A stretch of 64,000 bases of DNA from Candidatus Mediterraneibacter excrementigallinarum (GCA_019120075.1 DWVT01000127.1:16084-80083); one strand, 5' to 3'; shown: positions 1 to 10,042, numbered from the stretch's first letter. A program made the numbers and translations. Notes: a model not told the origin generated them from the letters alone.

Positions 1-254
1 CCGAACAGCGCCACAGCCGTCATGGCAACGCTGACGGCTGTCACCATTCCTGCTCCCATCTTTTTCGTCAGGCGGTCGCTCTGAAGACTGGAGATGACCG
101 TCCCCACGGAAATAATCATGGAGATGATCCCCGCATAGGAAACCGGCACCGACATTTCCCGGTACATGGACGGCCAGGCAGAGCCGAGCAGTGCGTCCGG
201 AAGGCCCAGACTGATAAAGGAAACATATATAATTGCCAAAAGTATCTGTACCAT
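1..254 (-). CDS. MFS transporter, N-terminal part (cut by window edge)
   Basis: Only the first 84 codons are inside the window; the gene runs off the left edge. The translation opens with a hydrophobic segment (MVQILLAIIYVSFISLGLPD), then LLGSAWPSMYREM, a second hydrophobic stretch and SDRLTKKMG. This is the usual MFS pattern of TM1, a loop, TM2 and a D-R-(x)-G/K loop between TM2 and TM3. The start ATG has AGGAGG 8-9 bases upstream at 262-268. It reads in the same direction as the rhamnosidase operon but has its own candidate promoter, so whether it belongs to that system is open. The substrate cannot be told from this fragment. Confidence 0.8.
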   Translation of the reverse strand, partial: MVQILLAIIYVSFISLGLPDALLGSAWPSMYREMSVPVSYAGIISMIISVGTVISSLQSDRLTKKMGAGMVTAVSVAMTAVALF

Positions 255-294
255 TTTGATTTCCTCCTGTGTAACTGTAATTAAGCCACAGGAT

Positions 295-323
295 ATTCTA
301 CTCTATAAAAATTGCCATGTCCA
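295..323 (-). promoter_or_regulatory. Candidate sigma-A promoter of the MFS gene
   Basis: On the minus strand TGGACA (318-323) and TAGAAT (295-300) are separated by exactly 17 bases and lie about 40 bases upstream of the MFS start. This is a pattern match only. Confidence 0.45.
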
Positions 324-362
324 GTTAAATCAATTTAAAACGAAAACCCAGACAAGCAGTTT

Positions 363-1943
363 TTATGTATTAACCTCCGCCGGTCTTGCCGGAATCCCTG
401 CGCTGTTGTACAGGTTCACCAGGTACCATCCAGTCTGAGCCAATCGTACCTGTGTCGGAACAGAAGATCGTATCTCTGCTCCTGTCACGATAACCTGATT
501 TCCCCTCGCCGCGGCTTTCATCTTTTCCATTTTCAGTTCCTGTCCGTTCTGGAATATCTGCAGACCGCCCAGAGTTTCTTTTCCCACCGCCTGGCCGTAG
601 GGGACATTCTCTGTCAGATACAGTCCGTCCCCGGCATTGTCGAATGTAAGGACGACCTTACCTTCTTCCACCTGAATTTCCTTTAACGAAGGGGCTTCGC
701 ACAGCACATTTCCGTCTCCGTACACTTTATTTTCCGCCAGAAGGGCAAGGCGGTGTCCCACCGGCTGTTTCTTCTTGGGATGGATATCGAACTGCATTCC
801 CACATCCGTGATCACTGCCATCCCTGTATCCGGGACTGTCTCCGCCGCATGCTGCTGCGCTTTCCGTATCTCCACATAGTTTTTTCCGCAGCAGTCCATC
901 CACTGCTCCAACGGAGCGATCTGCACAAACAGGAATAGAAGTTCTTCCTTCCAGAGTGCTCTCCAGCTCCGGATCATGGCAGGAAAGAGAGTCTTATATA
1001 CTTCCGGATGGCAGTCCCCGTCCGTCTCCCCCTGATACCAGATCACACCCCGTATTCCATAGGGAGCGACCTGTTTCAGCATGGACTCATAAAGTCCGCA
1101 GGGTCTCCGCTCATATTTTGGTCCCATCACGGGCTGGAACTCCGCAGGATCCGACTCCGAAGCATCTGCTCCCAACTCTTCCATTTTTTTCTGAAACTCC
1201 TCCGGTGTGCATCCGAACATCATCAGATCACCAACGGGATCTGCCAACTGATCTGTCCGCCAGTTCATCGGGTTGTTTCTGAAGTTTCTTTCATATTCCT
1301 GGAGATCAAGATTTCTTAGTGACTTCTCATACTCATCCAGATAAATCTGCCCGCCGCCTTCCCGGACCATATCTTCCGGCATCCATGCGCAGGCAGGAGT
1401 ACCTCCCCAGTTGCATCCCACGATTCCCACAGGAATATTGTACTTTCTTTGGAGGTCCTTTGCGAAATAATATGCGACAGCAGAGAACCGCTCAAGCTGA
1501 TCCGGCTCCGCCTTCCTCCAGAATCCGTATTGACTGAGGAAATCCGCCTCGTCGATCTGCCCCGCATAGGAAACTTCCGGATAGTCAAAAAACCGGATGT
1601 TATCGTTTTGGCAGATTTTTTTCTCCTCCGCCATATCCGCATCATATCTCATATGAAATTCCATGTTGGACTGTCCTCCCGCCAGCCACACTTCGCCCAC
1701 CTGAATGTCTCCGAGTATGATCTTATCTGAACCGGAAACGATCGTCATCTCTTCCCGAAACGATGTTTCGAAAGGTCCGCAGAGAACCTTCCACTTTCCC
1801 TCGCTGTCAGCAGCCGTATCCGAAGTCTTCCCCTGCAAGGAGACGGATACCGATGCGCCGGGATCGGCGGTTCCCCAGACCGGGATTTCTTTGTCCCGCT
1901 GAAGTGTCATATGATCCTGAAATAACAATGCTGTCTTTAACAT
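363..1943 (-). CDS. Sialate O-acetylesterase-type (SASA/SGNH) carbohydrate esterase
   Basis: A 526-residue protein with no signal peptide, so cytosolic. Near residues 88-95 it carries GGQSNMEF, the nucleophile block of the SASA family (Ser92). An N-terminal beta domain with WKV..G/F precedes the catalytic fold. GVIWYQGETD matches the second conserved block, and an Asp-x-His pair (DIHP) near residue 390 would supply the catalytic His. Family members remove O-acetyl groups from sialic acids, xylan or pectin-type sugars. In this operon, removal of acetyl groups from rhamnose- or galacturonate-containing plant oligosaccharides is more likely than sialate chemistry, because no sialic acid genes are seen. 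The start has GGAGG upstream. The gene lies 18 bases after the decayed esterase and is the last gene of the operon. Confidence 0.85.
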   Translation of the reverse strand: MLKTALLFQDHMTLQRDKEIPVWGTADPGASVSVSLQGKTSDTAADSEGKWKVLCGPFETSFREEMTIVSGSDKIILGDIQVGEVWLAGGQSNMEFHMRYDADMAEEKKICQNDNIRFFDYPEVSYAGQIDEADFLSQYGFWRKAEPDQLERFSAVAYYFAKDLQRKYNIPVGIVGCNWGGTPACAWMPEDMVREGGGQIYLDEYEKSLRNLDLQEYERNFRNNPMNWRTDQLADPVGDLMMFGCTPEEFQKKMEELGADASESDPAEFQPVMGPKYERRPCGLYESMLKQVAPYGIRGVIWYQGETDGDCHPEVYKTLFPAMIRSWRALWKEELLFLFVQIAPLEQWMDCCGKNYVEIRKAQQHAAETVPDTGMAVITDVGMQFDIHPKKKQPVGHRLALLAENKVYGDGNVLCEAPSLKEIQVEEGKVVLTFDNAGDGLYLTENVPYGQAVGKETLGGLQIFQNGQELKMEKMKAAARGNQVIVTGAEIRSSVPTQVRLAQTGWYLVNLYNSAGIPARPAEVNT

Positions 1944-1961
1944 GGGCTTCCTCCTCTGTCA

Positions 1962-2856
1962 TCATCTGTTCTTCGGGATGCTTTTCAGTTTGTCCGAGAT
2001 TTCCTGCAGTTTATCTGTTGTAAAATTCATAAATCCGAGGATATCTTTCAGGAGCATGGTGTTTACCATATCCGGAATTTCTTCCACGTGCATGTGCTCC
2101 ATCATAGGCTGGAAATAAGGCAGTAACAGATCCTTCACTTCTTTGTCCTTCAGCAGATATCCCATTGTACAGTCCGGATTATAAAACGGATCGCGGTTTC
2201 CGTTTATCCTCGCCTTACATTTCGGTTCTGTCATCTCCTGGTTTCCAAAATCGCCGAGAACATCTTTCAGCCATTCCAGGCTGTCCTCTACCCAGTGCGG
2301 GACACGGCTGCAACAGTCAAATCCCGCCGCAACAGAAGTATCGCCGGTTGTAAATCCGTGAGGCGCGTAAGCATAGATATGGCTCTCGAATGAGATATCG
2401 TACTTTGTCAGAGCCTCCATCATTTTTATCGTATTCTTCACCGGTACCGTGGAATCGTTCCTGCTGGCAAACAGAAAACAGGGACAGGTATTGTCATCCA
2501 CCGCCTCAGCGGCATCCGGTGCCGACGGCAGGTATGTGGATACCGTCTCCTTATCTATTACGGGATAGCCAAGTATTGCAGCGTTGGGGCGGTTTTTCGA
2601 CATTACCGCGGCGCTTGCTGCAAGATGTCCGCCTGCCGAGAATCCGATGACCGCGATCTTGTCCGGGTACAGGCTCCATTTTTCCTCATTAGAACGGATC
2701 AGCCTCCCGATCGGAACACATGGTGTAACCGCCGCCTGGCAGGATCAGAACCGCGGGACGTCTGCTGATGTTTCTGAATTCTCCTCCTGCCGGCTGCAGA
2801 TATGCTGTCAGTGTCACGTTACGCTCTTCATTCAGGATCATGTTTTCTGTCTTCAT
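1962..2856 (-). pseudogene. Alpha/beta-hydrolase esterase pseudogene with an internal deletion; keeps the shared C-terminal tail
   Basis: Translation from ATG at 2856 gives MKTENMILNEERNVTLTAYL, then PAVLILPGGGYTMCSDREAD, and stops at TAA near 2691. In another frame from about 2700 the sequence resumes with IRSNEEKWSLYPDKIAV and the nucleophile motif GFSAGGHLAA, then runs to 1962. Compared with the intact paralogue at 34693-35658, about 55-60 residues between DREAE and the LIRE segment are missing and the frame is broken. A mainly in-place deletion explains this better than a single-base error. The last 77 residues (1962-2195; ...CTMGYLLKD...LQEISDKLKSI) are not part of the hydrolase fold. 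They match tails on two GH3 and two GH78 enzymes in this window. Intact relatives would act as carbohydrate acetyl esterases. Confidence 0.85.
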
Positions 2857-2994
2857 TTTTAGCCCTCTTTTCTTTATGTAGTCTGTTATATTATAACTCT
2901 TTTCTGTTCCTTCCTGTCACTTTTATCCTTTTCTTTTCTATTTTCTATATAAACTGTTCGAATGAAATACGAAAAATTTCCTGTCAGTATCTGT

Positions 2995-5742
2995 TCATAA
3001 AACATATTCTCTTTCCCAGATCCCGTTTCCCATTTCTTCTGTCTGCTCCCCGATCCTGAGGACCGCACTTGTGTTTGCCGGAATCTCGGCCTTTATCTTT
3101 ATGTTTCCGTTATCTTTCTTTTCCCATTTCACACGGATCCTGCCGTGGACACTGTCATAATATCCTTCTGCCGAGGTGACCGGACCGTCTGTCAGTGGAG
3201 CAATCTCAACCCTGCCATATCCCGGAGACTGACTTCGGATTCCCAGGATATTGCGGTACATCCAGTCTCCCACACAGCCGAACGCATAATGATTGAAAGA
3301 ACATCCGTCCCTGTTTCCATCCTCATCAATGGCGTTCCATGACTCCCACATGGTCGTAGCACCCCGGTCTACTTCATAGAGCCAGGACGGGCATTTGTCC
3401 TGAAAGAGCAGCTTCCACGCCTCCTCTTTCTCCCCGTTCTCCGTCAGCACATCCATGATATGTGGGACAGACATGAACCCACAGTCCATACATCCGTCAT
3501 TTTCCCGGATCTTTTCAAGAAGCCGCTTCATAATCTGCCCCCGGTGATTTTCTGATACCATATCCATCCTGAGAGTCAGGATATAGAGCCCCTGCAGGTC
3601 TCCTTCCAGCGTCCCGTCCGGTTTCAGATAAGTCCGCTCGAACGCCTGCCGTATTCTTTTCGCCAGCTTCCGGCACTCTTCCGCCTTTTCTTCGTCTCCC
3701 AGTATCTCTGCAATCCTGCCCAGCTTATCTGTGGTATCCGCATAGATTGCCGTTGCCACCTTGTGTCCCGTCAGGAAAGAGGATGCAGGGCCGTCCGCGA
3801 ACCCCTGCTCATTTTTCACGCTGGGGACCAGCCAGTCTCCAAAATGAAACCCTGTATTTAAAAGATAATGCTGATCCTCCAGTTCCTCCCCCTCAAGCTT
3901 CGCCGCCTCCGGACTCATCTGGTTCTCCGCTTCGTTTCTCAGGAAGGCATGCCACTTTTTCATCGCGTCATAATTTTCTTCCAGCACGGAACGGTCGCCG
4001 TAAATCTGGTACAGCTGCCACGGAAGTTCTACGATCACATCTCCCCACCCGGTCGACGCGCCGCCGATCTGCTGTATGTAATTTCTGATCAGAGGCACTG
4101 TGTTCTGTATCCCGCCGTTTTCCATCTGTTCCGCGCGCACAGACTTCAGCCATTCTTCATAGAATGACAGAAGATCCTGATTAAAGCAGGATGTCCTGCC
4201 GTAAATATATACATCCCCGGTCCAGCCCGCCTTCTCTCTGGTAGGGCAGTCTGTAGGGATCCCGACCAGATTGGAACGCTGGCTCCACATGATATTTTGC
4301 TGAAGTCTGTTCAGTCGTCTGTCAGAGCAGGAAAATTCTCCGGACTTATCATTGTCACTTCCTATGACAATGCCCGTAAACTGTTCCGCTTTCCAGTCCA
4401 TGTCCGGATCGGAAGTAATACGGACATATCGAAATCCATGATAGGTCATGGCAGGCTCAAAACTTTCATCACCTTTCCCGTTCAGGACATAGATATCTTT
4501 CTGCTTTTGCTCCCCGTCCGAGAAAGGATAGATAAAGTTCTCTGCTTTGTCCAGTTCCTCTGTATGCTCAAAGATAATCTCCTGTCCCCGTGTACCGTTG
4601 ATCCCTGTCACCCTGATATGCCCGGCAAAATTCTGTCCAAAATCAAGGATCTTTTCTCCTCTGCCGTTTATAAACAGTCTTTTCGGCTTTAATTCCATCA
4701 GACTGCGGATGGGAGCATCCGTCTGTGCCTTCAGCACCGACAAATCCTCTTCTGTCTTATGGACCGGTTTCCATCCTTTCGTGTCCATCTCCGACGTTGC
4801 AAATCCGGAAATCTCATATCGCCCGTCAACAGTCTGGCCGTTATACAGATCCGCTCTCCGGATCGGTCCCTCATAACTGAACAGGAATTCTTCATCTGTA
4901 CAGAGGCAATACTTTTCCCCGTCTTTCATTATCACATCAATTTCCATAAGAAGCCCCGGATTATCTCCGTATTCGCACCCGCATCCTGATGCGATCTTCC
5001 CTTTATACCATCCGTCCGCAATCACGGCCAATACAGCGTTCCCGCCCTTTTTAAGGAACTCTGTCACGTCATACACCTGATATTTCAGGATCTTGTCATA
5101 CGTCGTAAACTCCGGCTCCAATTCGGCATCTGACGCTTTTCTTCCGTTAATATATAACTCATAGATCCCATGAGCCGTAATGTACGCCCTCGCTTTCTGA
5201 GGGGTATCCTCAAGCATAAATTTCCTGTACATCATAACTGCCGGATAATAAGGCTGGCTTGGCTGAGCTTTCAGATAAGCGTCCGTGTCGAAAAACTCCG
5301 CCTGCTGCCTGGTAAATAATTTCTGCAGAAAAGCATTCCACTTTTTCCTGCACTCTTCAAGCGGATCAAAATCCAGTCCGGGAAGTTTATCCGGTTCCAC
5401 AAAACATGCCTTCCATTCCGAGGGATCCAGGATCACAGTCTCAAATATATTTTCTTCTGATACAAGTTTTTCTCCTGTGGTGAGTCCTGTCTCCACCTTC
5501 CAGGTGTAGTTCTCCCGGCTGGCGAGCGGTCTTCCGGCATACCGGACCCCGAAAGACTGTCTGCTCTGCACTTTCCCGCTGTCCCAGCAGATGCCCTTTT
5601 TGTCTCTTACGGTGATCCGGTACCACTCCTGATATACATTATCCAGTTCCGAACGGATCTGCCAGGAGAATCTCGGCTTTTTTGTATCTATATTGATGGG
5701 ATTGATCTTATTTTCACATTTCGGGTACGTGATCTGTGACAT
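2995..5742 (-). CDS. Alpha-L-rhamnosidase, GH78 (DCPTREK-type)
   Basis: A 915-residue GH78 enzyme that cleaves terminal alpha-L-rhamnose. Domain order is N-terminal beta-sandwich domains (1-370, with KPRFSWQIRS and DFGQNFAGH), the (alpha/alpha)6 catalytic barrel (about 470-830), and a C-terminal beta-sandwich. The catalytic loop reads D498-CPT-R-E503-K-AGWTG-D510. This spacing fits the Bacillus RhaB type, whose acid cluster is known as Asp567/Glu572/Asp579, whereas the other three GH78 proteins here have the one-residue-longer CPQR(D/N)ERLGW loop. No signal peptide is present. The start is chosen for GAAGGAGG upstream. It lies 52 bases after the next GH78 gene and is probably cotranscribed with it. 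The C-terminus has no shared tail. Confidence 0.93.
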   Translation of the reverse strand: MSQITYPKCENKINPINIDTKKPRFSWQIRSELDNVYQEWYRITVRDKKGICWDSGKVQSRQSFGVRYAGRPLASRENYTWKVETGLTTGEKLVSEENIFETVILDPSEWKACFVEPDKLPGLDFDPLEECRKKWNAFLQKLFTRQQAEFFDTDAYLKAQPSQPYYPAVMMYRKFMLEDTPQKARAYITAHGIYELYINGRKASDAELEPEFTTYDKILKYQVYDVTEFLKKGGNAVLAVIADGWYKGKIASGCGCEYGDNPGLLMEIDVIMKDGEKYCLCTDEEFLFSYEGPIRRADLYNGQTVDGRYEISGFATSEMDTKGWKPVHKTEEDLSVLKAQTDAPIRSLMELKPKRLFINGRGEKILDFGQNFAGHIRVTGINGTRGQEIIFEHTEELDKAENFIYPFSDGEQKQKDIYVLNGKGDESFEPAMTYHGFRYVRITSDPDMDWKAEQFTGIVIGSDNDKSGEFSCSDRRLNRLQQNIMWSQRSNLVGIPTDCPTREKAGWTGDVYIYGRTSCFNQDLLSFYEEWLKSVRAEQMENGGIQNTVPLIRNYIQQIGGASTGWGDVIVELPWQLYQIYGDRSVLEENYDAMKKWHAFLRNEAENQMSPEAAKLEGEELEDQHYLLNTGFHFGDWLVPSVKNEQGFADGPASSFLTGHKVATAIYADTTDKLGRIAEILGDEEKAEECRKLAKRIRQAFERTYLKPDGTLEGDLQGLYILTLRMDMVSENHRGQIMKRLLEKIRENDGCMDCGFMSVPHIMDVLTENGEKEEAWKLLFQDKCPSWLYEVDRGATTMWESWNAIDEDGNRDGCSFNHYAFGCVGDWMYRNILGIRSQSPGYGRVEIAPLTDGPVTSAEGYYDSVHGRIRVKWEKKDNGNIKIKAEIPANTSAVLRIGEQTEEMGNGIWEREYVL

Positions 5743-5794
5743 GATGTTCCTCCTTCTTGTTCATATGGGCTGACCATCTTATAATTTCATTATT

Positions 5795-8521
5795 TCAATT
5801 TTCCTGTCTGTTCAAAGCCGCCACAACTGCCTCATACATCGGTCTCGCCTCCGGTGCGGCCCCCAGCATCTCGGAAAGGGTCATCTGTTTTGCAAACTGG
5901 ATCATAGGATTATCCAGCGTTCCCGGGACCATCTGGTTGAACATCTGTACTGCGAGAGGCTGCTGAAGGATCTCGCCGAATGTACTGTCCATGCTGAACC
6001 GTTCTGCTTTCAGACTTGTTGCAGTGTCATACTCATATTCATAGACTCCGGAGCCGGTCTCGATCTCTCCTTCCTTTTCCGGAAGGACGATAACCGCGGT
6101 TGTATTTGCCGGTATTTCCACATGGATCTGTATCTTTCCGTCTTTGCAGCTGTATCTGCTGACGATCTTTCCGTAGGGTGATTCCAGTTCTGCCCCTGCT
6201 CCCTCGATCCCTTTTACGAACATCGGCCTGATCAGGATCTTCTTATATCCCGGCTCAAGCTGATTGATTCCTGCGATCTTCCGGTACATCCAGTCTCCGA
6301 TGGAACCATATGCATAGTGATTCAGGGAATTCATGCCCGATTCGTCAAAAGTGCCGTCCGGCCTGATTGAATTCCATCTCTCCCATATTGTTGTCGCCCC
6401 CATATTTACCGCATAAAGCCAGGACGGATAATCCTCCCTCATAAAGAGTGTTGATGCCATATCGTGAGCACCGTTTTCCGAGAGCGCATGACAGATATAC
6501 GGGGTTCCCACAAATCCTGTCGCCAGATGATTCTTATGGTTTTCAATGTTTGTAAGCAGCGTTTTCAGTATCCTTCCGCGGTCTTTCTCCCTTGCCAGAT
6601 TAAAGTACAGGGAAAGTATACATCCTGTCTGCGTCTCGCTGACAATCCTTCCCGTCTCTGTATAATATTCTTTCCGGAATGCCGCCAGTGTTTTCTCATA
6701 CAGATGTGCATACTTCTCCGCTTCGTCTTCAAATCCGAGCACTTCTGCGGTCTGCTTTACCAGATCTGTCACATAGAGATAATAGGCATTGGCGATCATA
6801 TATTTATCCGTAGCCCCGGTACGGTCCGCGCTTTCCTCCTTGTCAAGGGCAAGCCAGTCGCCGTACTGGAAACCGCTCATCCAGAGACCGTTCTCTTCAC
6901 AGTGGTTTGTGATATAATCCACCCACTCATGCATGCATTTCCAGTTTTCTTCCAGAATCCGTTTATCTCCGTAAGTCTGATACACTACCCACGGAATGAT
7001 GACCGCAGCGTCGCTCCATGCGGAAGAGCTGTACTGTTCCAGGATATCGGGAACCACATGAGGGACCCCCTGTTCCAGTGAAGAATCCGCAGAAACATCC
7101 CGCATCCATTTCGTAAAGAACAGCGCCGTATTTCTCAGATAAGATGCAGTCCAGGAAAATACCTGCGCGTCTCCCATCCATCCGAGACGCTCGTCCCTCT
7201 GCGGGCAGTCTGTCGGAATATCAAGAAAGTTGTCTCTCATTCCCCAGGAAATATTACTCTGCAGCTGATTTACCTTCTTGTTAGAGCAGGAGAAAGTACC
7301 GGTCTGCTCCATATCCGAGTGCATGACGCAGGCAGTGAACATCTCCGGCTTCATCTCTTCAATCCCATCCACCTTGATATAACGGAATCCATGAAATGTG
7401 AAATGAGGAAGAAATGTCTGTTCTTCTCCATTACAGATGTATGTGTCTTCTGACTTTGCGGAGCGGAGTGTCTCCGGATAGAAGTTGCCGTCTTTGTCCA
7501 GTGTCTCTGCATGGTGTATTACGATTTTCTGGCCCTTTTCCCCCCTGATCTTCACTTCCACCAGCCCGGTCAGGTTCTGTCCGAAATCAACAAGACGCTC
7601 CCCTTTTGGAGTCACGATCAGTTCTTTTGCCGGAATCCGCTCCGTAATCCGCACCGGCTCATTTTCCTGGGCAGTGAGAACGGATTTATCAAACTCCATG
7701 ACAGAGACATTTCCTGTCCGATAATCTGTCGTTACTGTGTCGATCGTCTCTCCCATATAGATTTCGCTGTAACGGATCTCCCCGGTACGGACACCCCAGT
7801 CTCTGTCCGTAGCGATGACTTCTCTTGTCCTGTCTTCATATGTGATATGCAGTTCTGCAAACACGCCAACCCTGTCGCCATACCGGTCAGGCTTCAGGTC
7901 AAAGCCGAAAATTCCCTTATACCATCCGTTCCCCGCCGTGATCTCAATCCGGTTGTCCTGGCGGATCTGGGAAGTAATATCATACTCCTGATACTGGAGC
8001 CTTTTATGATAGCTGGTCCATCCCGGCGTCATCCGGTCCGCTCCGATTCGCTCTCCGTTCAGAGACATCTCATACACACCCAGCGCAGTGGCATATACAA
8101 CAGCCTTTTTTACCGGCTTCTCTGTATAGAACTCTCTGTAAAACACCGGGCAGGAAGTCTCTTCCGCCGGGAAGTCATGAGTGATCATCCGGGCATGAAA
8201 TGTCCGGGGGTCAAAAATCCCGGTCTCAAAGGAAGTCTCCGCGCTGTCTGCCCTTCCATAGTTATCCCATACCGTTGCCTTTACCCGGTAAAGGGTTTCA
8301 TCTTTCAGAGGCATTCCTTCATACGGGATCAGGACAGAATCACTGCTCTCCCTCATTCCCGTGTCCCAGACGCAGTTCTCTCCGTCCATGACCCGGATCC
8401 GGCAGATCGTCTGCATTACATTTTTCTCATCCGACCGTATTTTCCATGAAAATCTCGGTTGTCTAACAGACAGTCCGAACGGTGATTTCCTGTATTCTGT
8501 TCTGAGATCATATATTTTCAT
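5795..8521 (-). CDS. Alpha-L-rhamnosidase, GH78, with the shared C-terminal tail
   Basis: A 908-residue GH78 protein. Catalytic loop residues are D438 CPQR D443 E444 RLGWMG D451, and the family motif NHYAYGSIGDWMYR is present near residue 750. The open frame extends 30 codons further upstream to 8611, but ATG at 8521 has GGAGGAATGC directly upstream and begins MKIYDLRTEY like its homologues, so that start is preferred. Residues 842-908 (FSMDSTFGEILQQPLAVQMF...VVAALNRQEN) lie beyond the normal GH78 C-terminal beta domain. They match tails on GH3 enzymes and an esterase in this window. The protein is cytosolic, since no signal peptide is seen. It is encoded between the GPH symporter (90-base gap) and another GH78. 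Confidence 0.93.
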   Translation of the reverse strand: MKIYDLRTEYRKSPFGLSVRQPRFSWKIRSDEKNVMQTICRIRVMDGENCVWDTGMRESSDSVLIPYEGMPLKDETLYRVKATVWDNYGRADSAETSFETGIFDPRTFHARMITHDFPAEETSCPVFYREFYTEKPVKKAVVYATALGVYEMSLNGERIGADRMTPGWTSYHKRLQYQEYDITSQIRQDNRIEITAGNGWYKGIFGFDLKPDRYGDRVGVFAELHITYEDRTREVIATDRDWGVRTGEIRYSEIYMGETIDTVTTDYRTGNVSVMEFDKSVLTAQENEPVRITERIPAKELIVTPKGERLVDFGQNLTGLVEVKIRGEKGQKIVIHHAETLDKDGNFYPETLRSAKSEDTYICNGEEQTFLPHFTFHGFRYIKVDGIEEMKPEMFTACVMHSDMEQTGTFSCSNKKVNQLQSNISWGMRDNFLDIPTDCPQRDERLGWMGDAQVFSWTASYLRNTALFFTKWMRDVSADSSLEQGVPHVVPDILEQYSSSAWSDAAVIIPWVVYQTYGDKRILEENWKCMHEWVDYITNHCEENGLWMSGFQYGDWLALDKEESADRTGATDKYMIANAYYLYVTDLVKQTAEVLGFEDEAEKYAHLYEKTLAAFRKEYYTETGRIVSETQTGCILSLYFNLAREKDRGRILKTLLTNIENHKNHLATGFVGTPYICHALSENGAHDMASTLFMREDYPSWLYAVNMGATTIWERWNSIRPDGTFDESGMNSLNHYAYGSIGDWMYRKIAGINQLEPGYKKILIRPMFVKGIEGAGAELESPYGKIVSRYSCKDGKIQIHVEIPANTTAVIVLPEKEGEIETGSGVYEYEYDTATSLKAERFSMDSTFGEILQQPLAVQMFNQMVPGTLDNPMIQFAKQMTLSEMLGAAPEARPMYEAVVAALNRQEN

Positions 8522-8611
8522 ATTGCATTCCTCCTTGCGTTTTCCTGATTCAGATACAGCGGACCGCAGACTTCCCTGCGCTCCGCTGTATTTTCTTCTG
8601 GGGCGTTTCAT

Positions 8612-10015
8612 TTAGTTTTTAGATTTTTTCTTTTCCAGCTCTGCCTGAATCTCCGGAAGTTTCTTTTCCAGATCAAATTTCATGGCAACAATGAACATGA
8701 TCACAAACATCGCCAGCGGAGCATAGATGTTAAATGTAAAGATTGCCTGTTTCACCGCCGGAGTAAGTACCGTCGCCGTTGCGTCATACGCCGCGATCGC
8801 CAGGCACCATCCGATCATGGACGCTCCTACCCCGTTTCCTACTTTTGAGCCGAAGCTGGCAGCCGCCTGAGAAGAACCGACCATTCGTTTTCCAAACTTG
8901 AATTCATTATAGTCGATAGACATCGCCGTTACAGTTCCGAGGAGGCACATCATCGGAATATTCGCAAATGTGGAGAAGCATCCCAGAACCGCGTTGTAAA
9001 CAAAGTTATATGGATTGATGATCCTCAGGACATTTCCGACGATACCGATCACAAAGGAAACCCGAAGTGATTTTGTAACGCCCAAAGTCTTGATCAGGAT
9101 CGGTGTCACAGCAAATCCTATCACAGTCGGAATCAGGCCTACACCGCCCAGGATTCCAACCAGGTTATCGTTTCCGTAGATCCATTTGCAGTAATATGTT
9201 CCTGACGAGTTTGACAGTCCGTAGAATATATTTGAGCATACTGCAAGGATCAGAGCCATAACCCAGTATTTATTGTGGAAGAGACATTTCAGTGTCTCAC
9301 CAAATGGAAGGCTCTCTTCTTCCTCCGCTGCAGGAGCCTCTGCCTCCTGTCCTTCAACCGCGACATACTCTTTGCTTGTCTTATAGGTTACGAACAGAAG
9401 AATTGCAGAAACTACAGCGAGTCCGGCACTGAACATAACCCATGCCTTCTGATCCCCGCCCAGCATATTTGTGATAGGGATGATCATGACTGCGATGATC
9501 ATTCCGGACACATAACCGGCCGCTGCACGCCATGTTCCCATCTTCGCGCGTTCTTCCTGGCTGTTTGTGCGGACGACCATGATCGCCTGATAAGGCACAC
9601 AGATGATCGTATAGATCACTGCTGTAAACAGGAAGTTTGTAATGAACATATATGCAATCTGAAGCGGCGAACTCACATTCGCGGGAACCGTGAACATCAG
9701 TACCATCACGACTGCCATGGGGATGATCATCCGGAAGATCCAGGGTCTGTACTTTTCTTTTCCCGGTTTCGTGTGGTCAACAACATATCCCATGATGATA
9801 TCCGTAAAAGCATCCAGTATCTTGACGATCAGAAGCGCTGTGGCAATCGCTCCAGCCGCAACTCCTACTTTGTCTGTATAAAAATATGTAAGCTGTCCGA
9901 CCAGCCCGCTGATCGCGTTCAGGGAAAACTGCCCTGCCGCATCTCCCAGGTAATCCGGCATCCGCATTACTTTCTGGATTCCCATCTTATCTTTTCCAAG
10001 TGGTTTCTTTGCCAT
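8612..10015 (-). CDS. GPH-family sugar:cation symporter (MFS_2)
   Basis: A 467-residue integral membrane protein with about 12 hydrophobic segments. It has the glycoside-pentoside-hexuronide family signatures near the N-terminus: LTYFYTDKVG, then ILDAFTDIIMGYVVDHTKPGKEKYRPWI. Members import melibiose, xylosides, glucuronides and oligosaccharides with Na+ or H+. Its place between GH3 (27-base gap upstream) and two GH78 genes suggests import of a rhamnosylated glycoside that the cytosolic enzymes then split. The C-terminal tail is charged (EKKLPEIQAELEKKKSKN). The start has GGAAGAGAGGG upstream. Confidence 0.92.
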   Translation of the reverse strand: MAKKPLGKDKMGIQKVMRMPDYLGDAAGQFSLNAISGLVGQLTYFYTDKVGVAAGAIATALLIVKILDAFTDIIMGYVVDHTKPGKEKYRPWIFRMIIPMAVVMVLMFTVPANVSSPLQIAYMFITNFLFTAVIYTIICVPYQAIMVVRTNSQEERAKMGTWRAAAGYVSGMIIAVMIIPITNMLGGDQKAWVMFSAGLAVVSAILLFVTYKTSKEYVAVEGQEAEAPAAEEEESLPFGETLKCLFHNKYWVMALILAVCSNIFYGLSNSSGTYYCKWIYGNDNLVGILGGVGLIPTVIGFAVTPILIKTLGVTKSLRVSFVIGIVGNVLRIINPYNFVYNAVLGCFSTFANIPMMCLLGTVTAMSIDYNEFKFGKRMVGSSQAAASFGSKVGNGVGASMIGWCLAIAAYDATATVLTPAVKQAIFTFNIYAPLAMFVIMFIVAMKFDLEKKLPEIQAELEKKKSKN

Positions 10016-10042
10016 TTTAATTCCCTCTCTTCCTTTCTTATC

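Noticed and set aside
363-1943. Sialic acid metabolism
   Set aside because: The SASA-family name suggests sialate, but no nan genes, sialidase or sialic acid transporter is present.
8522-8611. Extension of GH78 upstream to 8611
   Set aside because: The extra 30 residues are basic and low-complexity, with no ribosome site. ATG 8521 has GGAGGAATGC and matches homologue N-termini.
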